A model generated the notes under the pieces. The model saw only the letters and a program-made list of their open reading frames with translations. It searched no databases and had not been told where the DNA came from. DNA of 38,430 nucleotides from a virus. Of the stretch, positions 30,316-38,425 are shown one piece after another. The stretch is taken from positions 1 through 38,430 of the IMG/VR virus record IMGVR_UViG_3300025647_006322; one strand, given 5' to 3'. Both the position numbers and the translations under genes were made by a program. Position 1 is the stretch's first letter, and every line of letters starts with the position of its first letter.

Positions 30316-33300
30316 TATTCATTACCTCCTAATGCTAGAATAAATGGGGTTACCTGTGTAAATAAACTCTTCACATAATCAGCACCGGAAATAGATCCTG
30401 TTTGCTGATCAATTACAACTCCATCACCAATTCTAAAGTTACCTGCTTGATCTGTGCTTGTATATGCAATATCACCACCGTCAAGTTTAATTACTTCATT
30501 TTCTTGAATTGTAACTCCACCTCTAGATGGATATGCAGTTTCAATAGTATTTCCAGCACCAATATATTGGAAAGAATGAGAGCTTACAATCTGGAAACTC
30601 TGTCGAGAAAAATATGCCGTTGTTCCTGCACTTACTTCATTATTTAGAGTCTGAACTAAAGTGACTGTAGTGATACCAGATGATGGTAAAGTAGCAGAAT
30701 CAATAGCATAATAAATTGGTTGAACTCTAGCAGAAAGAGATGCTGGAGTAGAGGGGCTTCCACCACTTACAAAGACATTTGGCGTTCCAATATATTGAGA
30801 TCCTGCAGCAAGAATCGTAATTCCATTAACAGAACCAGAAGCATCTATTGTTGCAGTTGCTTGAGCCTGAATTGCAATTCCAGGACCAGTAGGAGCATCA
30901 ATAGTTATAGTTGGTGGAGTGCTATATCCAGAACCTGGATCATCAATGACAATTTCACTAACAACATTATAAATTTGATCAAAATAAACTGCTTGACCTT
31001 GATATGGGCGATTATCACCAACACCAGTTAAAACAACTTCAGCAGTGCTAACAGGCGCCGTTATAGTTGCTTCAGCAGTATAACGATCAGAGCACTTACT
31101 TGTTTGATCACCAACTCCTTGAGAAACTAATCCTCTTACTCCAAAAGAAGAGTTTGAGTTTGTTAAATCGCATTGACCACCTTGACCAGAATAAATTGCA
31201 GTATCATCACAAATAGTGAAAATAGAAACCAACTGACAATAAGCACCATTGGTAACTGATACTCCAATTCCACCCTGATTAAATTGAGTATATGAATCAA
31301 CGTTATAAGAACCTTGAACACCTATATTATTGATTAAATCTCCTTCATCAGCATTGAACCCATCAACTTTAGATCCAATACTCTTTGGAATAAAGTTGGT
31401 GCAGTTACGAACATACGGACCCTTGGTAATTACTCCAACACCAGATCCAAATGGAGGGTATATTTTTCCTCCACTTACATAAGTATGAACAATTGTGCTA
31501 ACACCAACATTTACAACAACTTGATCAGTTGATGATTCTATTACTTTAAATTTATAACCATTATTTCCTGAAGGGAATAGTGTAGAAGTAACTCCAACAT
31601 ATATTGGATCACAGGAAAACTCAAGATCTCTTAATTCTATAAACTGCCCAATTTTTGCACTTAAACCAGTAGCAGTAATTGTAGCAATTCCACTAGCATT
31701 ATCATAAGTAGCTGAAGATACATCTAACGATCTATCAATAATAAATCCACCACTTACATAAGTATGATCTAGAGTAGACATTCCTACTTGAACAGCAAGT
31801 GTTCCATCGGCATTAATTCTTTCAATTGAAAATTCATATCCATAAGCGCCTGATGGGAACAATCCTGTGGTTGTTCCAATTCCAGATCCAGAGTCACAAG
31901 AGAACACTAAATCTCTTAATTCAATTCTATCACCAGATCTATAATCAGAAGCATTTGATAACGATAAATCAACAATTCCTGTTAATTTATTATATGTTGC
32001 TCCAGTAATCTCGTCTTTATTTGAAGTTCCAGATCCAGAATTTCCAGGGTATGTTGTAGTAAATCCTGTTGTCGCAGGTAATCCATCCACACCATTTTGT
32101 ATAATTCCTGTAACAATACCGACACAGGTATAAATTGCAGATACGACGTTTCTACAACCATTAACTCCATTATTAAATCCAGTCAAGTAATCTGGTTGAA
32201 TTGATAAATCCTTTACTTGTGTATATGTTGTTTGATAATTTTGCTTTAAAGTTGCTGTTCCACCACTTACATAAGTGTGATCTATCGTTGATACACCAAC
32301 AATTACTTCAAAACTATTAGCAGGTAAACTTAAAACTGAATGTACCGGGAAAGTATCGCCAAATGTTCCATCAGGAAATATTGTGGTCGTAATACCAGAT
32401 CCTCCAGGACAAGTAAATTCTAACCCTTCTAATTCTATTGCATTTCCTTTTAGAAAACCATTTTCACCATCAGTAGTTACAGTTAATATACCAGTTGTCT
32501 TATCATATTGTGCCAATGAAATATTAACAGAATCATTACTTCCTTTCGAAGATGCCCAAGTAGCATTGTTAATAATTGATCTAACAATTTGTCTAGAATG
32601 CATAAATGCATCAATTGTTGTTGCACCAAAACCAACAATGTGATCTAAATTACCATTTATATCAAAATATGATTTTCCTGCACCAATACATTTAGAATTT
32701 CCACCTCTAGTAATATCATGACATATTGCTCGATAAACATCCTTAATATCATCAGCACAATTTGTAGAATCAATATTAATTGCAGGATTTTTATAATCCG
32801 TGCTTGTAATATATCCTACAGTCTCTTGAGCAATAAAATCTAGATTTTCTCGTATTAATCTAGCAGCATCAAAAAATCTATCAGTCGAAACTCCAGCAAG
32901 TGGTCTATATGATACTACAGCAGCTCCATCACTAGCTTCTCCACCAACAAAACTTATGTCAGTTACATGACATCCTTCACCGACATAAAATAAATCTTGG
33001 TTAAGATATCTAGGAGTAACTAAACAACGGCGAAGTTCTGCTCCCTCAACAGAAACATTATCAGGCAAATAAATTGGATTATTTTCTACATAAGTTCCAG
33101 GATAAACCTTAATCGTATCACCAGGTAATGCAATTGTTGATGCAGATTTTATGGATGCTTTTGCATCAGCATCACTCAATCCAGTATTACCATCATCACC
33201 ATTTGAGGTTACATATATTGTCTTGCCTACATTATTTCCACCGCCAACTTCAATAATTCTAGTTCCAACACCAACACTTCCTTGATCTTGTTTAAAAAAC

Positions 33301-33407
33301 AGTTTACCATCATAGAAGTTTACAGCTAACTCGCCTAGCTGGAGTTGATCTACAGTTGGTTTTTTTCCAGGTACGGCTGACCTTTTTATCCGAATCGGAG
33401 TTGCCAT
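30315..33407 (-). CDS. Virion structural protein with beta-helix-like region (1030 aa)
   Basis: It begins MATPIRIKRSAVPGKKPTVD, then QLGELAVNFYDGKLFFK, a widespread phage fibre N-terminal attachment module. Residues ~65-160 (GKTIYVTSNGDDGNTGLSDA, then GTYVENNPIYLPDNVSVEG) start a pectin-lyase-like right-handed beta-helix. Three related inserts have the form LRDLVFSCDSGSGIGTT, FPSGAYGYEF and STLDHTYVSGG. The C-terminus (QAGNFRIGDGVVIDQQTGSI, then VTPFILALGGNE) is strongly reminiscent of cyanophage structural proteins. It is probably an early-assembled, baseplate-proximal fibre or neck-associated protein. It is preceded by a perfect TATAAATA late motif and is the first gene of that transcript. 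Confidence 0.82.
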   Translation of the reverse strand: MATPIRIKRSAVPGKKPTVDQLQLGELAVNFYDGKLFFKQDQGSVGVGTRIIEVGGGNNVGKTIYVTSNGDDGNTGLSDADAKASIKSASTIALPGDTIKVYPGTYVENNPIYLPDNVSVEGAELRRCLVTPRYLNQDLFYVGEGCHVTDISFVGGEASDGAAVVSYRPLAGVSTDRFFDAARLIRENLDFIAQETVGYITSTDYKNPAINIDSTNCADDIKDVYRAICHDITRGGNSKCIGAGKSYFDINGNLDHIVGFGATTIDAFMHSRQIVRSIINNATWASSKGSNDSVNISLAQYDKTTGILTVTTDGENGFLKGNAIELEGLEFTCPGGSGITTTIFPDGTFGDTFPVHSVLSLPANSFEVIVGVSTIDHTYVSGGTATLKQNYQTTYTQVKDLSIQPDYLTGFNNGVNGCRNVVSAIYTCVGIVTGIIQNGVDGLPATTGFTTTYPGNSGSGTSNKDEITGATYNKLTGIVDLSLSNASDYRSGDRIELRDLVFSCDSGSGIGTTTGLFPSGAYGYEFSIERINADGTLAVQVGMSTLDHTYVSGGFIIDRSLDVSSATYDNASGIATITATGLSAKIGQFIELRDLEFSCDPIYVGVTSTLFPSGNNGYKFKVIESSTDQVVVNVGVSTIVHTYVSGGKIYPPFGSGVGVITKGPYVRNCTNFIPKSIGSKVDGFNADEGDLINNIGVQGSYNVDSYTQFNQGGIGVSVTNGAYCQLVSIFTICDDTAIYSGQGGQCDLTNSNSSFGVRGLVSQGVGDQTSKCSDRYTAEATITAPVSTAEVVLTGVGDNRPYQGQAVYFDQIYNVVSEIVIDDPGSGYSTPPTITIDAPTGPGIAIQAQATATIDASGSVNGITILAAGSQYIGTPNVFVSGGSPSTPASLSARVQPIYYAIDSATLPSSGITTVTLVQTLNNEVSAGTTAYFSRQSFQIVSSHSFQYIGAGNTIETAYPSRGGVTIQENEVIKLDGGDIAYTSTDQAGNFRIGDGVVIDQQTGSISGADYVKSLFTQVTPFILALGGNE

Positions 33408-33457
33408 TTATTATAATCGGTATTTACCAGAAACAACAGTATATACTGCCTTTGATT

Positions 33458-33465
33458 TATTTATA
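33458..33465 (-). promoter_or_regulatory. T4-type late promoter TATAAATA
   Basis: TTTATAAATAAATC on the minus strand, 51 bases before the ATG of the 1030-residue structural gene and just after the HNH stop codon. It is a perfect match to the T4 late octamer in a true intergenic gap. Confidence 0.7.
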
Positions 33466-33470
33466 AAACA

Positions 33471-33842
33471 TCAACTGGCATTATTTCTTCTTTTACGATA
33501 CATATAGAGATTTGTTGGTGGATCTGGTTTCATCCATTCTTTTATTTTCTCATACCTTTCAATGCTAAAAAACTCCTGAGAAAAATACCATTCTTCCCAA
33601 GGAGTATGACCTTTATCCTGATTACAATCGTGACAAGCACATACAACATTTCGAGTAAAATCAGTTCCACCTTTTGATCTTGGAACTACATGATCAATAG
33701 TAAGTTGTTCATTATCTCCACAATAGGCGCATTGATTATCCCACTTATCTTTTATCTTTCGTCTCCACATTCGCTTTGCCTCTCCTGGACTTGTTGTATC
33801 TAAGTTGAAGAGGTAGTGCTGAGGTGAATGTGGAATTTGCAT
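33471..33842 (-). CDS. HNH endonuclease
   Basis: This 123-residue protein has the complete HNH core: [20 protein letters not shown], then [20 protein letters not shown]. The two CxxC pairs (CAYC, CHDC) should bind structural zinc, and the DH of IDHVVP holds the catalytic His. The first 40 residues ([20 protein letters not shown]) and the aromatic/basic tail flank the domain. It sits alone between fibre genes, with gaps of 36 and 63 bases, as free-standing homing endonucleases often do in T-even-like phages. The target site is unknown. It might instead be a structural-module nuclease, but no other DNA-metabolism gene is near. Confidence 0.88.
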   Translation of the reverse strand: MQIPHSPQHYLFNLDTTSPGEAKRMWRRKIKDKWDNQCAYCGDNEQLTIDHVVPRSKGGTDFTRNVVCACHDCNQDKGHTPWEEWYFSQEFFSIERYEKIKEWMKPDPPTNLYMYRKRRNNAS

Positions 33843-33878
33843 AAAATCTTGCGACTTGCAACTATTTAGATCATATTA

Positions 33879-35570
33879 TTATACTTTCGTAACAACTACC
33901 TGACCATCAATATTCCAATCCGTAGTATATTGAGAACTTGAAGTGCTAGATGCTGCTGGAGTTATATAAGATCCACCAGCACCACCTTTCGCTAAGGAAC
34001 CGCAAGTGCATGAAGGAAGACCGCCTCCGGCGCCACCACTATATCCGCCACCACCTCCACCACTAAATTGCCCACTAGCTCCACCACCACCAAAACCACC
34101 ATTTCTATTATTAGTTCCACCATTAGCGCCATTTGTAAAAGAAGCTCCACCATTGCCACCTGCATTACCACCATTTCCACTATATCCTCCTCCTCCACCA
34201 CCACCAGCAACACATCCATATGTACCAGAGTTTGCTCCGGTACCACCACCACCACTAGTTCCCCCAGGAACAGTATTTGAACCAGGAGCAGTAGAACCAT
34301 TTTCACTGTTTTGTGCATCAGCGAGGGTAGAGTTGTATGTTGCACCTCCTGCACCACCTCCAGCTACAAATAAAACAGTTGTTCCAGTAACAACAAAGGT
34401 TCCACCACCTCCACCACCGCTAGACCCAGAACAATTTGAAGTTCCATTACTATCATCTCCTTGTTGACCCACAGCAATTTTGATGACATCATTTTTCAAT
34501 AAACTAACTGTTCCTGATACTACGCGAGGGTATCCTCCTCTATTATTAGCATTGCCGGTTGTATATCCTCTACCACCACCAGCACCTCTTACAGAAAATG
34601 TATAATCAGCAGTTTCTGGAACAGTCCACTCCTGAATTCCTTGAGTTGTCATATTGAAATATGCAGTATTAGAAGCCCAAGTTGTAGAACTATATGCAGA
34701 TGTACAATTAGCTAAAGTAGGACCAGTTCTACCAGTAGCAGAGCAATTGGTAAATGTATGACTAGTAAAACTATATAATGGAGGATCTAAACTTGGAGCA
34801 GTTAAAGTAGCTTCAGGGTATCTATTTTTTGTTGCTACGTAATTCGTATAAACTTCATTCGCATCTAATGCTCGATTATAAACAGCAAACTGAGATACAT
34901 ATCCTGCAGTATATCTTGGTGATGCAATTAAACTTGTTGGCGATGTTGCCATCATCGTAAAATGCAAAATATTCGTGCTAGGAGATGTTCTACCGTAAGA
35001 TTGTTCACCATAAAGAATTCCATTAATATATGCTCGGCATGTTGTATCATCATGCGTTAATACAAGATTGTACCATTGATTGAATTGCTGAGCAGTAGAA
35101 CTTATTGTTTGCCAAGTAGCTCCAGATCCCCAAGTTCTAAACTTAAATGTTCCGTCAGTTTCTAATCCAATCCAAGTATCATACCAAGAACCAGTTAAAG
35201 CAGGATATTGACCTCTTTCAGCAACAATATCTCCACTTGTAGTTGGATACACCCAAATTGATACTGTTACAGCATCAGTTGGAAATTGACTATCAATATT
35301 TGTAGTGTTTGACCACGCATAATCATTTGAACCATCAAAAATTAAATATCCTCCGTTATTAGTGCTATAAGTAGGACCGTTTACTAAACTACCATTAAAA
35401 CTATTAACAGCATCATTCCAAGTTGTTCCAGATCCAGAGTATGAATCTGTCGCACCCGCATCAAGATTAAGGATTAATCCACTAGAAATTAAACCATTTG
35501 CGGCAATGTAATTTCTACCTCCTTCCGTTCCTGTTGCCCACCATTTTGCTGGCCCAAATGCTTGTCCCAT
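33879..35570 (-). CDS. LamG-like lectin domain fused to a glycine-rich adhesin region (563 aa)
   Basis: Residues ~25-245 form a concanavalin/LamG jelly-roll: SGLILNLDAGATDSYSGSGT, GGYLIFDGSNDYAWSN, VSIWVYPTTSGDIV, NLVLTHDDTTCRAYINGI and FAVYNRALDANEVYTNY are the usual strands. Residues ~300-563 form a glycine-rich domain (TQGIQEWTVPETADYTFSVR, then long Gly/Asn runs with several Cys and an end WNIDGQVVVTKV), resembling the protein at 9079-9972. The combination of a carbohydrate-binding fold with a polyglycine tip suggests a host-surface adhesin (inference). It overlaps the 424-residue LamG gene by one base (TAATG). Confidence 0.8.
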   Translation of the reverse strand: MGQAFGPAKWWATGTEGGRNYIAANGLISSGLILNLDAGATDSYSGSGTTWNDAVNSFNGSLVNGPTYSTNNGGYLIFDGSNDYAWSNTTNIDSQFPTDAVTVSIWVYPTTSGDIVAERGQYPALTGSWYDTWIGLETDGTFKFRTWGSGATWQTISSTAQQFNQWYNLVLTHDDTTCRAYINGILYGEQSYGRTSPSTNILHFTMMATSPTSLIASPRYTAGYVSQFAVYNRALDANEVYTNYVATKNRYPEATLTAPSLDPPLYSFTSHTFTNCSATGRTGPTLANCTSAYSSTTWASNTAYFNMTTQGIQEWTVPETADYTFSVRGAGGGRGYTTGNANNRGGYPRVVSGTVSLLKNDVIKIAVGQQGDDSNGTSNCSGSSGGGGGGTFVVTGTTVLFVAGGGAGGATYNSTLADAQNSENGSTAPGSNTVPGGTSGGGGTGANSGTYGCVAGGGGGGGYSGNGGNAGGNGGASFTNGANGGTNNRNGGFGGGGASGQFSGGGGGGYSGGAGGGLPSCTCGSLAKGGAGGSYITPAASSTSSSQYTTDWNIDGQVVVTKV

Positions 35571-36844
35571 TAGATTCCATACCTCCCTCGCATTACGTTA
35601 AAATTGTGCGTTATTTCTGTTGCAGATAATTCTCTATTATATAAATGCAAAACACCTATTCTTCCCCTATGATAATTACTACCACCTGAAAATCCAATAT
35701 ATTTTGCTCCATTAGGAGTTCCTATTGTTTGTGTTAAACCAGTTCCACTGTGCCACAAAGTTCCATCCAAATAAATTTTCATCTGACCAGTTGAGGCATT
35801 TTTGGTAAATACCCAATTATGCCATCCTTGATATTCTGATGAAGAAACATTTTTAGATATTCTATTATAAGTGCTAGAACCATTTCCCGCATCAAAATAA
35901 ACATTACTATCACTCCAAGGCAAATGAACATTAAGAACTCTAATGCCAGAAGAACTCTCTAGATAAATAATGGAACTCTGTCTCAAATCAACTCCATAAT
36001 TCCATGCAGAAAAAGTAAGTTCAACTCCAACTATGTCAGGGTCTGATGATAAAGTAATAAAATTGTTACTTCCATTAAAATCAAAATAATTTGCTATCTT
36101 TGTTTCAGTTGGAGTTCCAGATTGAATATAGGAACTATATCCATTAATAGAATTATCACTAAAAGGAGCTGCTTGACCAATCAAAAATGTAGTATATGCA
36201 TCTGCTTCAAGAGGACCTTGTGGCGGTGTAAATCCAGAAGCAGTATATCTAGCAATACCTCTAGACATTCTAAGATTACTCACCAATCCAATATGCCAAA
36301 ACGCACTGGGATTAAGAAAATTACCAAGACTTACATCACCACCAGCAGTTGTATAATTCGTAGAATCTGTAACAGTAGTTCCTTGCTGTGTTCCGTTATA
36401 AAATAATTTTAAATTAGTTCCTTCTCTAGTGAATGCAACATGTGTCCATACATTATTAGAAGGACCAGATACATTAAAATTATATGAACTGTTTTGCCAT
36501 GAAGTTTTTCCATTACCAAGTTCAATATTCCATACGGAAGTAGACATAAATCTACTGTAGAAATTATTATGTTGATTATAAATCCAAAACTCTACAGTAA
36601 AATCTTCTGTTCCAAATGCTGCAGCATATGACGCATCAGTATAATTTATGGAAGAAGAACCATTTAATCCAATGTAATTTGTAGTATGAGCACCAACAAA
36701 TGTTGCTCCATTTATAGTTCCATCATTACCACCACCAACATCTGACCAAATAGATCCAGTTCCACCATAAGATTTTGGTGATTCTGCATCAAAACAAGCT
36801 ACTATTCCATCACCAAATATTGCGTTATTATAAAAAGTCGCCAT
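35570..36844 (-). CDS. Double LamG-like lectin/adhesin protein (424 aa)
   Basis: Two jelly-roll domains in tandem. The first (residues ~10-215) has GIVACFDAESPKSYGGTGSI, GTEDFTVEFWIYN, WTHVAFTREGTNLKLFYNGT and LVSNLRMSRGIARYTASGFT. The second (~230-420) has NYFDFNGSNNFITLSS, ELTFSAWNYG, WHNWVFTKNASTGQMKIYLD and GVLHLYNRELSATEITHNFN. Both match LamG-type carbohydrate-binding folds seen in phage fibres. It starts MATFYNNAIFGDGIVACF after a GATAAATA late-like motif and is translationally coupled to the next LamG/glycine-rich gene. It is likely a receptor-binding or decoration protein; the sugar specificity is unknown. Confidence 0.8.
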   Translation of the reverse strand: MATFYNNAIFGDGIVACFDAESPKSYGGTGSIWSDVGGGNDGTINGATFVGAHTTNYIGLNGSSSINYTDASYAAAFGTEDFTVEFWIYNQHNNFYSRFMSTSVWNIELGNGKTSWQNSSYNFNVSGPSNNVWTHVAFTREGTNLKLFYNGTQQGTTVTDSTNYTTAGGDVSLGNFLNPSAFWHIGLVSNLRMSRGIARYTASGFTPPQGPLEADAYTTFLIGQAAPFSDNSINGYSSYIQSGTPTETKIANYFDFNGSNNFITLSSDPDIVGVELTFSAWNYGVDLRQSSIIYLESSSGIRVLNVHLPWSDSNVYFDAGNGSSTYNRISKNVSSSEYQGWHNWVFTKNASTGQMKIYLDGTLWHSGTGLTQTIGTPNGAKYIGFSGGSNYHRGRIGVLHLYNRELSATEITHNFNVMRGRYGI

Positions 36845-36862
36845 TAACCTTTATATTTTTCT

Positions 36863-37525
36863 TTATTTATCTAATGCTAAGGTCAATCCAATATTCTTCC
36901 AATCATTATCAAAAATTTCCAAACCCTTATCAGTCAGAATGTGATCATACATTTGATCAAAGATTTTTGGCGGCATTGTAACAGTAGATGCACCATTATA
37001 CCAAGACCTTACTGCTCTCTGAACACTACGAATCGAAGCAGCAAGAACTTCTGTCGGAGCACCCTGAATACGATAAAGTTCTGAGATAGAACGAACTACC
37101 TCAAGACCAGCAACAGACTGATCATCAAGTCTTCCGACAAAAGGAGACACATACTTTGCTCCTGCTCTAGTGGCAAGAACTGCCTGAGCGGTACAGAAAA
37201 TAAGAGTTACATTAACATTAATACCAGCATCACTCAATCTCTTACATGCTCCAATTCCTTGTCTTGTGCAAGGAACTTTCACAGTCGTGCATAAACCAAA
37301 CTTTTCAAAAAGTCTCATCCCCTCTTCTTCCATTTGTTGTTGAGTTCCAACAACCTCCATACTGATATCTCGAATGCCAATCTCTTTGATCTCTTCATAT
37401 ACATCATCAGGTTTTCTACCACTCTTCATAATCAAAGAAGGATTTGTTGTCACGCCATCAATAAGTCCAGTTTGATAGTAGTGACGAATCTCACGAGTAT
37501 CAGCAGTATCCAGAAAAATTTTCAT
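36863..37525 (-). CDS. talC: Transaldolase TalC (fructose-6-phosphate aldolase-like family)
   Basis: The protein has 220 residues, the short form usual in cyanophages. It begins MKIFLDTADTREIRHYYQTG, then DGVTTNPSLIMKSG, the transaldolase signature. The Schiff-base Lys is in CTTVKVPCTRQGI near residue 85, followed by NVTLIFCTAQAVLATRAGA, YVSPFVGRLDD and APTEVLAASIRS. The enzyme moves a dihydroxyacetone unit between sugar phosphates; in cyanophages it is an auxiliary metabolic gene thought to push host carbon into the pentose phosphate pathway for nucleotide synthesis. A possible promoter (TTGCAC, 18 bases, TATTAT) overlaps the end of the upstream 33-codon gene. Confidence 0.95.
   Translation of the reverse strand: MKIFLDTADTREIRHYYQTGLIDGVTTNPSLIMKSGRKPDDVYEEIKEIGIRDISMEVVGTQQQMEEEGMRLFEKFGLCTTVKVPCTRQGIGACKRLSDAGINVNVTLIFCTAQAVLATRAGAKYVSPFVGRLDDQSVAGLEVVRSISELYRIQGAPTEVLAASIRSVQRAVRSWYNGASTVTMPPKIFDQMYDHILTDKGLEIFDNDWKNIGLTLALDK
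36864..36871 (-). promoter_or_regulatory. Late-promoter-like motif GATAAATA
   Basis: GATAAATA on the minus strand, one base from TATAAATA, overlapping the talC stop and about 20 bases before the ATG of the double-LamG gene. It would start the fibre block separately from talC. Confidence 0.45.
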
Positions 37526-37553
37526 GTTGTTTGAATATCTCTCTTATATATCT

Positions 37554-37655
37554 CTACAATAATAACACGATCAGCACAGGAAGTGCAATTGTTGCCATTC
37601 CAATAAAATACCCCGCCATCGTTGTGATGACGGGGCGAATACTACCAGGATTCAT
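37554..37655 (-). CDS. Membrane micro-protein (33 aa)
   Basis: The reading frame begins MNPGSIRPVITTMAGYFIGM and ends ATIALPVLIVLLL. Residues 10-33 form one hydrophobic span that runs to the stop. GGAG lies five bases before the ATG. A strong hairpin (37611-37635) is coded inside it and is followed on this strand by TATTTTATT, so the segment could also act as an RNA element. It lies between another membrane micro-gene and talC. The function is unknown. Confidence 0.6.
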   Translation of the reverse strand: MNPGSIRPVITTMAGYFIGMATIALPVLIVLLL

Positions 37656-37677
37656 TTACTCTCCGTATTTTCAGTAT

Positions 37678-37791
37678 TTAGTTTGTAAGCATTCCAAGTA
37701 ACATAATACCAAAACAGAATATTGTAAAGATCATAATACCTATGCCAGCAACATAGACCCACTTTGGTATTGGTTCTGGATCATTGTGCAT
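37678..37791 (-). CDS. Membrane micro-protein (37 aa)
   Basis: The reading frame begins MHNDPEPIPKWVYVAGIGIM and ends in a hydrophobic segment (IFTIFCFGIMLLGMLTN). It has a short polar, Pro-rich N-terminus and one membrane span. It overlaps the upstream 77-codon gene by 11 bases, which supports coupled translation. The next ATG, seven bases further on, is out of frame. The function is unknown. Confidence 0.62.
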   Translation of the reverse strand: MHNDPEPIPKWVYVAGIGIMIFTIFCFGIMLLGMLTN

Positions 37792-38014
37792 TGTTTTCTT
37801 TCACAACATGTTCCCAAGCCTTTAAGAATTTATTATCCCAGTTATTACAATAAGGAGAATAGAAAGCATTCAGTGCAGCAGTGGTATCAACAATGCGTTG
37901 TGTGTCGTTAGTATCTACTGCTTCTTGTAGTTGGTCAAGAAGAAATGAGAATGTAGTAATTTGACTGAATGCTTCTTCAAGATCATTCATTACCTGCCAT
38001 GTTTTGTCAGTCAT
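37781..38014 (-). CDS. Small helical hypothetical protein (77 aa)
   Basis: Mostly helical and acidic: MTDKTWQVMNDLEEAFSQIT, then LLDQLQEAVDTNDTQRIVDT, with a C-terminal aromatic part (YSPYCNNWDNKFLKAWEHVV). No known domain is recognised. It overlaps the upstream 106-codon gene by eight bases and the downstream membrane micro-gene by eleven, so it belongs to a tightly packed operon of small genes leading to talC. Confidence 0.72.
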   Translation of the reverse strand: MTDKTWQVMNDLEEAFSQITTFSFLLDQLQEAVDTNDTQRIVDTTAALNAFYSPYCNNWDNKFLKAWEHVVKENNAQ

Positions 38015-38327
38015 TGTTCTCCAATGCTTCCTTGAGTGCTTCAGTTACAGTCTCTTTGAATGAAGAACGAGGAATGAAACATTCATCATCGTCAGTCTTA
38101 TACTCTGGATACTTGTCTTTGAATGTATACTCTACATCATACAGAAGAGACTGTGTGATGTCATTGATAGTTTCAAGTGTTTGTCCTTGGAGTTGATCCC
38201 AGTTGTATCCAGGAAACATATCATCCTTCACACGATCCAGCAATGCTTTCTTACAATGCCAACGTGAATCAAACAGCATAGTGAATACTTCCCAATCTTC
38301 TTGGGATTTGAAATTAGGAATTGTCAT
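38007..38327 (-). CDS. Hypothetical protein (106 aa)
   Basis: An acidic protein: MTIPNFKSQEDWEVFTMLFD, then SRWHCKKALLDRVKDDMFPG, YDVEYTFKDKYPEYKTDDDE and a C-terminal helix (FKETVTEALKEALENND). No motif or membrane span is seen. Its start overlaps the stop of the upstream short frame as ATGA. I do not recognise the family; the location in a small-gene operon upstream of talC is the only context. Confidence 0.72.
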   Translation of the reverse strand: MTIPNFKSQEDWEVFTMLFDSRWHCKKALLDRVKDDMFPGYNWDQLQGQTLETINDITQSLLYDVEYTFKDKYPEYKTDDDECFIPRSSFKETVTEALKEALENND

Positions 38328-38425
38328 TTGTTACAATCGGGATGAGGTTGAGGTAGTGTGGTACAAATGCGTTGAATACATTGCATTTGTCGATTATTGT
38401 CGGATTTATAGACTATCTTCATCAT
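38324..38425 (-). CDS. Short frame of 33 aa, possibly the 3' end of a longer gene
   Basis: The frame reads MMKIVYKSDNNRQMQCIQRI then CTTLPQPHPDCNK and stops in an ATGA overlap with the 106-codon gene. The frame is still open at the window edge (one more codon, GCC), so it may be a complete micro-protein starting at 38425 or the C-terminus of a larger gene. Three Cys in 33 residues are notable. The stop overlap supports real translation. Confidence 0.5.
   Translation of the reverse strand: MMKIVYKSDNNRQMQCIQRICTTLPQPHPDCNK

Noticed and set aside
9171-34467. Many long open frames on the plus strand or in other minus frames within fibre genes
   Set aside because: They are shadows of glycine-rich and 17-residue repeat coding: any repeat with a period divisible by three leaves several frames open. 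Their translations are low-complexity (poly-Pro, poly-His, repeated TTS or ITS) and lack ribosome-binding sites.
37611-37635. Strong hairpin followed on the minus strand by TATTTTATT, as a possible terminator
   Set aside because: It lies inside the 33-codon membrane gene with a good ribosome-binding site, and the T-rich stretch is interrupted. The stem bases form sensible codons (RPVITTMAGYF). It is kept only as a remark.
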